DNA of 64,000 nt from positions 124,001-188,000 of the forward strand of contig NZ_JBHRSW010000005.1 of NCBI RefSeq assembly GCF_042646125.1. The letters run 5' to 3'. Shown piece by piece: positions 43,676 through 51,381 of this stretch (the first letter of the stretch is position 1; each line of letters opens with the position of its first letter). The translations under genes were made by a program, and so were the position numbers. The notes under the pieces are model-generated. The model did no database searches, had not been told where the DNA came from, and saw only the letters and a list, made by a program, of their open reading frames with translations. The DNA comes from Glaciecola flavus (GTDB lineage: Bacteria > Pseudomonadota > Gammaproteobacteria > Enterobacterales > Alteromonadaceae).

Positions 43676-45331
43676 ATGGAAATGCTAACAAACAATAAGC
43701 CAATAATCAGCATTATTGCGTTGGGATGGCTAATGACATTAACGGCTTGCTCAAAAGAGCAAACGGCGGAAACTGCGCCACATAATAACTTTGACGAGAT
43801 ATATAGCAATATATCCGAAACGGAGCTCAAACAACACATCCAAACCTTGTCTTCAGATGAGTTTGGTGGACGGCTGCCCACCACAGAAGGTGAGACAAAA
43901 ACGGTCGAATATTTAATAGAGCATTTAAAAGAAGCAGGGTTTAAAGGCGGAAACGGCGACAGTTTTTTACAAAAAGTCGAATTAATGCAAATCACCGCTG
44001 ATGCTGACATGACGCTCAACTTAGGTGAACAAAGTTTAGATTACAAAATAGATATGGTCGCGGGCTCTAAACGCGAACAAGCAGAAATATCACTTGATAA
44101 CTCGGAAGTCGTATTTTTAGGCTTTGGGGTAAATGCACCCGAATATGAGTGGAACGACTATGCCAATGTCGATGTAAAAGGCAAAACAGTTATCGTACTG
44201 GTTAACGACCCGGGGTTTGAGAACCCTGATAGTGGCAAGTTTCAGGGTAAAACGATGACCTACTATGGGCGATGGAGCTATAAATACGAAGAAGCCAGTC
44301 GTCAAGGTGCAGAAGCGATTTTTATCGTGCACGAAACAGCCCCAGCCTCTTACGGTTGGTCTGTGGTCGCCAATAGCTGGAGTGGCCCTCAATATGGCTT
44401 AGTTAGCAAGGATGCAGGCGCCAGTCGGGTAGCGGTTGAAGGGTGGATTTCTCGCCAAGCGGCAGAAGCACTTTTTGCCGAAGCAGGGCTTAATTTTGAA
44501 GATGAGAAAGCAAAAGCATTGCAAGGGCCTTATTCAAAAGCTCTTAAGGTGTCTGCCTCAGTTACGGTCAAAAATAGCATCGAAAAATCCGAGAGTGACA
44601 ATGTCATTGCCACACTTCCCGGTACTGTGCGTTCGGATGAACACATTATTTACACTGCGCATTGGGATCATCTAGGTAGCGATGCGACAAAAGACGGTGA
44701 CCATATATATAACGGTGCACATGACAACGCAACAGGCACGGCTGCCTTGTTATCAATGGCAAAGGCCTATGGGAGTTTAAGCCCTAAACCTGAGCGCTCT
44801 ATTACTATGCTATTTGTTACGGCAGAAGAGCAAGGTTTGTTAGGTTCTAAATATTACGCTGACAACCCCATCATTCCTTTAAACAAAACTGTCGCAAATA
44901 TAAACCTTGATGCCATGAATGTCTTGGGTCGCACAAAAGACGTAGCTGTAATCGGGAAAGGCAAATCTGAACTAGAAATCTATTTGACAAAAGCGGCTGA
45001 AAAACAGAATAGAATCATTACTGAAGAAGACCGACCTGAAGCTGGCTACTATTATCGCAGTGACCATTTTAGCTTTGCTAAACAAGGCGTGCCAGCACTC
45101 TACGCAAAAGGAGGTAATCAGGCGATTGATGATGAAACTGCCGCATATCGCAAACGGATGAATGTAATTGTGACAGGCTGTTATCATCAGGTTTGTGATC
45201 AATTCAGAGAAAGCTGGGACATTAGCGGCATACTGGAAGATACACAGTTACTATTCGACGTAGGGTATATGATTGCTAACACTGATAGCTGGGCTGCTTG
45301 GAGTCCAAGTAGTGAATTCCAGAGAAAATAG
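43676..45331 (+). CDS. M28-family zinc aminopeptidase, lipoprotein
   Basis: This 551-residue exported peptidase has a signal peptide ending in a lipobox, LTAC, at residues 22-25. A PA (protease-associated) insert (about 140-280) precedes the catalytic domain. Zinc ligands and the catalytic Glu are visible in TAHWDHLG, NGAHDNATGTAAL, FVTAEEQGLLGS, INLDAMNVLG and YYRSDHFSFAKQGVPAL. It should release N-terminal amino acids from peptides in the periplasm or at the outer membrane. A MITE-like element begins 10 bp after the stop. Confidence 0.9.
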   Translation: MEMLTNNKPIISIIALGWLMTLTACSKEQTAETAPHNNFDEIYSNISETELKQHIQTLSSDEFGGRLPTTEGETKTVEYLIEHLKEAGFKGGNGDSFLQKVELMQITADADMTLNLGEQSLDYKIDMVAGSKREQAEISLDNSEVVFLGFGVNAPEYEWNDYANVDVKGKTVIVLVNDPGFENPDSGKFQGKTMTYYGRWSYKYEEASRQGAEAIFIVHETAPASYGWSVVANSWSGPQYGLVSKDAGASRVAVEGWISRQAAEALFAEAGLNFEDEKAKALQGPYSKALKVSASVTVKNSIEKSESDNVIATLPGTVRSDEHIIYTAHWDHLGSDATKDGDHIYNGAHDNATGTAALLSMAKAYGSLSPKPERSITMLFVTAEEQGLLGSKYYADNPIIPLNKTVANINLDAMNVLGRTKDVAVIGKGKSELEIYLTKAAEKQNRIITEEDRPEAGYYYRSDHFSFAKQGVPALYAKGGNQAIDDETAAYRKRMNVIVTGCYHQVCDQFRESWDISGILEDTQLLFDVGYMIANTDSWAAWSPSSEFQRK

Positions 45332-45341
45332 CCTTTTTACT

Positions 45342-45608
45342 TAGGGTCTGTTGACCTTTGGTGTGCAATTTTGCAGCGGTTTGTGCTTCATTTATACAAT
45401 GCAGAGCGACTGCCGTGTAGTTGTTCTAAATCAAGGAGCGATAAAGCAGTAGAAATGAAGCAAAAGCCCTACCCAGAAGGGTTCAATTATAGTCTATCTG
45501 CTCCTTGTTGCAGCCTTTTGACTTAACCCATTAGGCCTGCAAGTCTGCGCCGCGATCAGATAGACTATAATTGAACAAAACTTGTACAACAAAGGTCAAC
45601 AGACCCTA
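45342..45608. mobile_element. MITE-like element, family 2, complete copy
   Basis: The 267-bp element has 23-bp terminal inverted repeats starting TAGGGTCTGTTGACCTTTG (45342-) and ending with the complement (to 45608), with one mismatch. The ends carry TA, compatible with the TA target of IS630/Tc1-like elements. No coding frame is present. Inside, a second inverted repeat, GTTCAATTATAGTCTATCTG (45481-45500) and its complement (45557-45576), encloses a 56-nt core. Partial or degraded copies are at 54852-55071 and 55660-55770. It lies between the M28 peptidase gene and a hairpin. Confidence 0.8.
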
Positions 45609-45617
45609 ACCACACAC

Positions 45618-45641
45618 AATGGCGACTTGAAGGTCGCCATT
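45618..45641 (+). terminator. Hairpin downstream of M28 peptidase gene
   Basis: AATGGCGAC (45618-45626) and GTCGCCATT (45633-45641) form a perfect 9-bp stem with a 6-nt loop. It lies 287 bp after the peptidase stop, with the MITE-like element between, so the element may have separated the gene from its terminator. There is no T run on the plus strand, so the call is uncertain. Confidence 0.45.
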
Positions 45642-45977
45642 AAAATACAAATAATGATACCCCTCTTTATTCTCAGCCATTCATCATCGATTATTTTTTA
45701 TCCTATAGCGAAAAAATATGGCATTTAACCGAATAAAAACTTGCAAATATTATCCATCATGGCACATTCACGGTGCATGATAATAAAGGTTGTATTAACA
45801 ACCAGAATAAAAAGCAATTTTTGATACAGTATTAACAGTAGAAAGTAAAAATTTTAAGTAATCTTCCACTTAGACTGCATCCATTCACGACAGGTAGAGT
45901 TTGTTGATCGTTCCATTGTTAACGACCATAAGGCTCAACTAATCACACTTATATGTAGAACAGAGGCGAATCCTTTT
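45642..45977. other. 336-bp AT-rich leader region of asnB
   Basis: No gene is seen. The region is AT-rich and must carry the asnB promoter, but I cannot pick one pair with confidence. A small inverted repeat GGTTGT-ATTA-ACAACC (45788-45803) could be an operator. Confidence 0.4.
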
Positions 45978-47648
45978 ATGTGCGGTATTTTTGGTATTCT
46001 TGATATTAAATCAGACGCGAGTGAGTTACGCACCTCAGCACTCGAACTGTCTAAGCTACTTAGACATCGCGGCCCTGATTGGTCAGGTATTTGGCATGAC
46101 GAAAAAGCCATTTTGTGTCACGAGCGTTTAGCAATTGTTGATGTCGATACAGGGGCGCAGCCTCTAGTAAGTGACAATGGCAACCAAGTCCTTGCGGTCA
46201 ATGGTGAAATATATAATCACGAAGAATTACGCGCAGGTCTTTGCAGTGACTACAATTTTGCAACGCGCTCGGATTGCGAAGTGATATTGCCACTATACCA
46301 AAAATTTGGCACTGAATTTATTGATAAGCTAAAAGGTATGTTTGCCTTTATCTTGTACGATAAATCGACAAGCGATTACTTGATCGCACGGGATCACATC
46401 GGAATTATTCCGCTTTATACTGGGTTTGATGAACATGGCAACTTCTACGTTGCGTCAGAGATGAAAGCGCTTGTACCGGTTTGTAAAACTGTACAAGAGT
46501 TCCCGCCAGGGCACTATATGTTGAATGGAAAGCTCAACAAGTATTATACCCGTGACTGGATGGAATACGACGCGGTTAAGGGCAACGAAACCAATCTCGC
46601 AGATTTAAAAGCGGCTTTTGAGAAAGCCGTAAAATCACATTTAATGTCGGATGTCCCCTACGCTGTCCTGCTATCTGGTGGGCTTGATTCATCGTTAGTA
46701 TCTGCAGTCGCCGCAAAGTACGTGGCTAAACGAGTAGAAGACAACGACAAAACGGATGCGTGGTGGCCTCGCCTACACAGCTTTGCTGTAGGGCTTAAAG
46801 GTGCGCCCGATCTACTAGCTGCAAAGAAAGTAGCTGATATGATTGGTACAGTACATCACGAAGTGCACTTTACTATTCAGGAAGGTTTAGATGCCATTCG
46901 CGATGTGATTTATCACCTAGAAACTTTCGATACAACGACCATTCGCGCTGCAACACCGATGTACTTAATGACTCGAAAAATTAAAGCGATGGGTATCAAA
47001 ATGGTATTGTCAGGTGAAGGCTCTGACGAAATATTTGGCGGCTACTTGTATTTCCACAAAGCGCCAAATGACAAAGAGTTGCACGAAGAAACCGTGCGTA
47101 AACTTGACCGCTTACACATGTTTGATTGTGCACGAGCCAATAAAGCGACCTCTGCTTGGGGCGTTGAAGCCCGCGTACCGTTCTTAGATAAAGACTTCAT
47201 TGATGTCGCTATGCGTTTAAACCCACAAGACAAAATGTGTATTGATGGGCGTATGGAAAAGTGGATACTGCGTAAAGCTTTCGATGATGATACTTATTTG
47301 CCTGCTGAAGTGTTGTGGCGTCAAAAAGAACAGTTTGGCGACGGTGTAGGATATTCTTGGATAGATTCAATTCGCGACTTTGTTGAGAGTGAAGTGAGTG
47401 ACCAACAATTAGCGACCGCGGAGTTCCGTTTTCCAATCAACACGCCAGATACCAAAGAAGGGTATTTTTACCGCACGATTTTTGAAGATTTCTTCCCACA
47501 AGAGACTGCGGCTAAATGTGTACCAGGCGGTAAATCTATTGCTTGTAGTACTGTTGAAGCACTTGAGTGGGATGCTAGCTTTAAAGAGTCTGCCGATCCA
47601 TCAGGTCGTTCGATGAAGTCTGTTCACGCCGGTGAGTTTAAAGACTAA
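45978..47648 (+). CDS. asnB: Asparagine synthetase B (glutamine-hydrolysing)
   Basis: AsnB makes asparagine from aspartate, ATP and glutamine. The 556-residue protein starts MCGIFGI; Cys2 is the glutaminase nucleophile after Met removal. The N-terminal Ntn glutaminase domain runs to about 200 and includes LLRHRGPDWSG. The synthetase domain has the PP-loop LLSGGLDSSLV (about 230-240) and SGEGSDEIFGGY. The length matches E. coli AsnB (554). The gene stands alone. Confidence 0.96.
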   Translation: MCGIFGILDIKSDASELRTSALELSKLLRHRGPDWSGIWHDEKAILCHERLAIVDVDTGAQPLVSDNGNQVLAVNGEIYNHEELRAGLCSDYNFATRSDCEVILPLYQKFGTEFIDKLKGMFAFILYDKSTSDYLIARDHIGIIPLYTGFDEHGNFYVASEMKALVPVCKTVQEFPPGHYMLNGKLNKYYTRDWMEYDAVKGNETNLADLKAAFEKAVKSHLMSDVPYAVLLSGGLDSSLVSAVAAKYVAKRVEDNDKTDAWWPRLHSFAVGLKGAPDLLAAKKVADMIGTVHHEVHFTIQEGLDAIRDVIYHLETFDTTTIRAATPMYLMTRKIKAMGIKMVLSGEGSDEIFGGYLYFHKAPNDKELHEETVRKLDRLHMFDCARANKATSAWGVEARVPFLDKDFIDVAMRLNPQDKMCIDGRMEKWILRKAFDDDTYLPAEVLWRQKEQFGDGVGYSWIDSIRDFVESEVSDQQLATAEFRFPINTPDTKEGYFYRTIFEDFFPQETAAKCVPGGKSIACSTVEALEWDASFKESADPSGRSMKSVHAGEFKD

Positions 47649-47661
47649 CCTTCACTGATAA

Positions 47662-47691
47662 GCCATGTATCCAAACACTTGGGTGCATGGC
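47662..47691. terminator. Hairpin between convergent genes asnB and binding protein
   Basis: GCCATG (47662-47667) pairs with CATGGC (47686-47691), and an inner CCAA (47671-47674) pairs with TTGG (47679-47682). It is 14 bp after the asnB stop, between convergent genes. No T run follows, so it could be a weak or Rho-assisted terminator. Confidence 0.4.
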
Positions 47692-47721
47692 AACACCTAA
47701 ATAATAACACTAGCAATTAGC

Positions 47722-48573
47722 TTATTTTCTCGGTCTATACCATAAACTGGATTTATGAGTGGGTGCACTCATCGGCAACAGTGGGTTAGATAATTCGAAG
47801 TATTTAATATTCTCAAAGTTAAGATCCTCTAGTAGTTCTTGAAAATGAGAATAAAATAGCTCGTCAAAGCTGCCGTCATCTATTGCACGCTGAAGCCCCG
47901 TCTCTATTAGCTTTGCCAATGTTTTATTTTGTTTATTTACGAAAAAATACATCGCAGTGGGGTATTCAATTGCAAGTCCTGGTTTGAGTACCAGAGCATT
48001 AAACTCATCAGACTCCAACTCACTCATGATTTCGACCACAGAACGAGGAAAAAAGTTAGCCACACGACCAGATATCAAGGCCCTTGCTTCAGTGTAATCC
48101 CTTGCAGTCACAACATTGAAGCCGTTTGCTTGCAGGATCTTAGTATCAGGCCACGCAATGCCTTGAACTGGTTGATACTCCAATAACTGGTCAATAGTGT
48201 TTATTTCTGCAAGCAAAAACGGCTCATCTCTATGTACGATGAACATGCGCCAGCCAATAAGACCTTTGGTAATGGGAATGCGAATTGGCCTAAGCTGGTT
48301 TTCGCGGTGCATATCAGTCATTGACCACACCAAATTAACTTCAAGATTTTCCTCAAGACGTTTTAATGATTTTTCCTGACGCATGGGCGCTGAAGATGGC
48401 CTTATTTCATATCTCACACCTGTTTTTTCCAAAGCTAGATGCAATAGTGATAAGGGGTACACATAGCGCTCATCATTTTCAACCAAGCTTTGAGGATAAG
48501 TGATCACCCAAATTGCCGCATTGGTAGCCATCGAAAAAGTACTGAGGAAAACACAAAAGATGAGCCTCTTCAT
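47722..48573 (-). CDS. Periplasmic substrate-binding-like protein
   Basis: The 283-residue protein has a signal peptide (about 1-19, cut near TNAA). The rest resembles the periplasmic binding protein type 2 fold used by amino-acid ABC transporters and sensor domains: RYEIRPSSAPMRQEKSLKRLEEN, then IQGIAW-like strands and DDGSFDELFYSHF near the C-terminus. No transporter permease or ATPase is adjacent, so it may be a stand-alone ligand binder. It starts 3 bp downstream of queE on the same strand, but a functional link is unlikely. Confidence 0.75.
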   Translation of the reverse strand: MKRLIFCVFLSTFSMATNAAIWVITYPQSLVENDERYVYPLSLLHLALEKTGVRYEIRPSSAPMRQEKSLKRLEENLEVNLVWSMTDMHRENQLRPIRIPITKGLIGWRMFIVHRDEPFLLAEINTIDQLLEYQPVQGIAWPDTKILQANGFNVVTARDYTEARALISGRVANFFPRSVVEIMSELESDEFNALVLKPGLAIEYPTAMYFFVNKQNKTLAKLIETGLQRAIDDGSFDELFYSHFQELLEDLNFENIKYFELSNPLLPMSAPTHKSSLWYRPRK

Positions 48574-48576
48574 TGT

Positions 48577-49251
48577 TTATTCAACACCAATAAACTTGTG
48601 TGTTTGCAAGGATAGTCGCCAGTTGTTTTGGATGCACTGATTTACTGCAAAGTCTGTAGCACGCTTTTGCATGCTAATGGGTTGTAAATATACGACAGGA
48701 AGAGGCTTAGTTTGACGCTTAGCTAGAATCGATTGCAAATCGTCAACGTGACGTTGCATGGCAACAGGATGCTTAATTTCATTTGCACGTTCAATAGCTG
48801 ATTGCAAGATTGTATAGCCTCCTTTCATATTAATTTTGGGCGACAAGGTCACCCATGTTTTTTCATGACAACGTATTTCAAATGTACCACTGGTTTCAAT
48901 TTGTACAGTAAAGCCGCGTTGAATTGCTTCAGATGTTAATGTTTGCAAGTCAAACATACAGGGTTCTCCCCCTGTTATGACAATGTGTTTTGCCAAATAT
49001 GCTTCTTCTTCAAACAAAATAAACAACTGCTCAACGTCTGTCTCAAAATAATGCGCTGTTTCCTCATTTTCTCGCATGACAATATCAGACTCTCGGACGT
49101 TATCTGGTAACACATCCCATGTATGTTTTGTATCGCACCAGGAACATCCCACTGGACAGCCTTGTAAACGCACAAAAATAGACGGTTGACCGGTATGGCT
49201 TCCCTCTCCTTGAATGGATTCAAAGATCTCATTTACTAACAACGACGCCAT
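48577..49251 (-). CDS. queE: 7-carboxy-7-deazaguanine synthase
   Basis: QueE is a radical SAM enzyme that makes the 7-deazaguanine core of queuosine from carboxytetrahydropterin. The 224-residue protein has FESIQGEG at the start. The cluster motif is GCPVGCSWCDTKHTW (CX3CX2C) near residue 31-45, and ITGGEPCMF is the glycine-rich SAM segment. It is divergent from queC, its partner in the pathway, with a repeat element in the gap. queD and queF are not in the window. Confidence 0.93.
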   Translation of the reverse strand: MASLLVNEIFESIQGEGSHTGQPSIFVRLQGCPVGCSWCDTKHTWDVLPDNVRESDIVMRENEETAHYFETDVEQLFILFEEEAYLAKHIVITGGEPCMFDLQTLTSEAIQRGFTVQIETSGTFEIRCHEKTWVTLSPKINMKGGYTILQSAIERANEIKHPVAMQRHVDDLQSILAKRQTKPLPVVYLQPISMQKRATDFAVNQCIQNNWRLSLQTHKFIGVE

Positions 49252-49305
49252 GTATTCCTCAATGTGTTATGGACTATCAATTTAGGTCAAAAACCAAGGT
49301 ATGTC

Positions 49306-49321
49306 TAGGGTCTGTTGACCT
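49306..49321. repeat. Isolated terminal fragment of the MITE-like family
   Basis: TAGGGTCTGTTGACCT at 49306-49321 is the family 2 terminal sequence. No second end is seen. It directly abuts the left arm of repeat family 1 copy C, and may have replaced the outer part of that arm. Confidence 0.6.
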
Positions 49322-49327
49322 CTAGTA

Positions 49328-49453
49328 TAGTATACTTGATCGCTCTCCCTCTTTTGTCGCAAAACCGCTGCGAGTATATCCATATACGCTTTAATTTTTC
49401 ATCCAAGAAAAATAAATTTTGCGACAAAAGAGAGAGAGCGATCAAGTATACTA
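49328..49453. repeat. Long inverted-arm repeat, family 1, copy C
   Basis: The left arm is at 49328-49359 and the right arm at 49422-49453, complementary at 31 of 32 positions; the core between them is 62 nt (49360-49421). The core follows copies A and B (GCGAGTATATCCATATACGC). The arm reads GATCGCTCTCCCTCTTTTG where A and B have other sequences, yet pairs with itself almost perfectly. The outer 9 nt expected from A and B do not pair here. It lies in the divergent queE/queC promoter region. Confidence 0.88.
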
Positions 49454-49547
49454 CCCCCGCGATGGGAAACAGATATTGGCTTGGGATTTTATCAGGGATA
49501 GCTTAAAATCCTGATATTATTTTTTGCTATTTTAGGTAAGGCGGTAA

Positions 49548-50216
49548 ATGAGTGAAGTAACAAAGGCAAAAGTTGTCGTGATATTCTCTGGTGGCATGGA
49601 TTCTTTCACCGTTTTACATAAAGCTTTGTCACAAGGCTACGAGGTGTACGCGGTATCTTTTAACTACGGTCAAAGGCATGACAAAGAACTGATATATGCA
49701 GCGAACGTTTGTAAGGAACTCAGTATTACCCACAAAATTGTTGATTTAACAAGCTTAAACCCACTTTTAGCTGGCTCTTCGTTGACAGACAATATAGATG
49801 TGCCAGAAGGACATTATGAAGAAACGTCAATGAAATCGACAGTGGTACCCAATCGCAACATGATTATGTTATCCATGGCTGTCGGTTATGCTGTCTCGAT
49901 TTCAGCAGAAGCCGTATATTTTGGCGCACACTCTGGCGACCATGCTATCTACCCAGATTGCAGAACAGAATTCGTTGAAGCGATGAATGCTGTTTGTCAA
50001 ATCGCCAATTACGCGCCTGTTGATATTCGTGCGCCCTACCTAAAAAATGACAAAATTGAAATACTAGCAGAAGGCTTATCAATGGGACTTGATTACCGAA
50101 AAACGTGGACATGTTACAACGGGAGAGACAAAGCCTGCGGAAAATGTGGTGCCTGCCAAGAGCGTTTAGAAGCTTTCGAGAAAAACAAGGCAGTTGACCC
50201 ACTAGAGTATGAATAA
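49548..50216 (+). CDS. queC: 7-cyano-7-deazaguanine synthase
   Basis: QueC converts carboxydeazaguanine to preQ0 with ATP and ammonia. The 222-residue protein has the PP-loop VVIFSGGMDSFTVLH (about 9-23). VPNRNMIMLSMAVGYAV and FGAHSGDHAIYPDCR follow. Near the C-terminus the zinc cysteines are in CYNGRDKACGKCGACQER. It is the typical length. queE is divergent upstream, so the two successive steps are encoded together. Confidence 0.94.
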   Translation: MSEVTKAKVVVIFSGGMDSFTVLHKALSQGYEVYAVSFNYGQRHDKELIYAANVCKELSITHKIVDLTSLNPLLAGSSLTDNIDVPEGHYEETSMKSTVVPNRNMIMLSMAVGYAVSISAEAVYFGAHSGDHAIYPDCRTEFVEAMNAVCQIANYAPVDIRAPYLKNDKIEILAEGLSMGLDYRKTWTCYNGRDKACGKCGACQERLEAFEKNKAVDPLEYE

Positions 50217-50302
50217 ATCATGGATGCCTTGTTGGCGCCCCATGGATGGATCAACGACAAGTTTGTTTTGTAAGTATCTACAATTAAAGCGGAATATAAG
50301 CT

Positions 50303-51232
50303 TTACTTTTGGCTCTCTGACACGAAGTATTCAATTTCTTTAATGCAATACCGAAGCACTGGGTTTAAGCGCGTGTTTTTTCCATTCATGACAAATAAGT
50401 CATGTGAAAACGGGAATAAGCTTCCCTTAGCGATCGGCACTAAACCGGTCGCAGCACCCTGCTCTTTCGCAATATAATCAGGCAATAATCCCACGTACTC
50501 CCCCGTCATCACGGCTGCCATACAGGCATCAAACGAATCAGAAAAGGTTTGAATAGATAAGCGCTTGTCATTAAATATGTAGTTGGAAGACGATAATCCA
50601 GAAATACCAATGGCAGGATAATCTTCGATATTAACATTGTCGGGCAGGCTGTCTGCTTCGCGAAATTTAGCTAATGGATGAGTAGGCGCACAATATAAAC
50701 GCCCTACGCAACTCACGCCCACAGGGTGAAACATTACCGACTCTGGTTTCACCATATCGTACGTTGATAGCACCAAATGACACTCACCAGACAAAGCGAC
50801 GTGCTCGACTTCGTTATACAAACGCGTCTGGATATTCACGTGAATGTCATCAAATTTTTTCATGGTGCTTTTAACGGCTTTACTTACCGCAAGTTGCATG
50901 GAAGTCGCCAAACCAGCCATCATTACAATGGTAATGTGACCAGAATAATCGTCATGCAAACTTTTTAAATTAAAGACAAAGTTGTCAAAAGCATTAAAAA
51001 TCCGTTTAGTTTCTTGAAAAACTACTTCGCCTTCTTTTGTCATTTGAAAACCACCCCGTCCGCGGTGGCACAACACTAAGTCCAAGCGTTCCTCAAGCTT
51101 TTTAATCGCTGCGCTGATATTAGGTCGCTGCATTCTTAACACGGGTTCGGCAGCGGTGAAGCCATTGCAAGAAGCCACTGCATAAAATACCCGCAGTAAC
51201 TTAATATCAGATTCTTGTAAGCGATTTAACAT
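50303..51232 (-). CDS. LysR-family transcriptional regulator
   Basis: The protein has 309 residues, with an N-terminal winged helix (about 5-65, FYAVASCNGFTAAEPVLRMQRPNISAAIKKLEERL) and a periplasmic-binding-like effector domain (about 95-300). The effector and target genes are unknown. It stands alone between queC (convergent) and uvrB, with no metabolic gene beside it. Confidence 0.88.
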   Translation of the reverse strand: MLNRLQESDIKLLRVFYAVASCNGFTAAEPVLRMQRPNISAAIKKLEERLDLVLCHRGRGGFQMTKEGEVVFQETKRIFNAFDNFVFNLKSLHDDYSGHITIVMMAGLATSMQLAVSKAVKSTMKKFDDIHVNIQTRLYNEVEHVALSGECHLVLSTYDMVKPESVMFHPVGVSCVGRLYCAPTHPLAKFREADSLPDNVNIEDYPAIGISGLSSSNYIFNDKRLSIQTFSDSFDACMAAVMTGEYVGLLPDYIAKEQGAATGLVPIAKGSLFPFSHDLFVMNGKNTRLNPVLRYCIKEIEYFVSESQK

Positions 51233-51381
51233 AACAATTCCTTCTAACTAGTGCACGTATGCCAAAATATATTTAAGCATAGAGAACCATCTCGAAATAG
51301 TTGTACACTTGTTTGGCATTATGTTTAGTTATCGTTTTATATAACTAAAACTTTACACCTTTTCGCTTAAATCGCCAAATT

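Noticed and set aside
45342..45608. A complete insertion sequence
   Set aside because: The 267 bp between the terminal repeats contain no transposase frame, so only a non-autonomous element can be claimed.
49252..49547. A preQ1 riboswitch before queC
   Set aside because: The leader holds repeat copy C and no recognisable preQ1 aptamer, such as a small C-rich loop with an A-rich tail.
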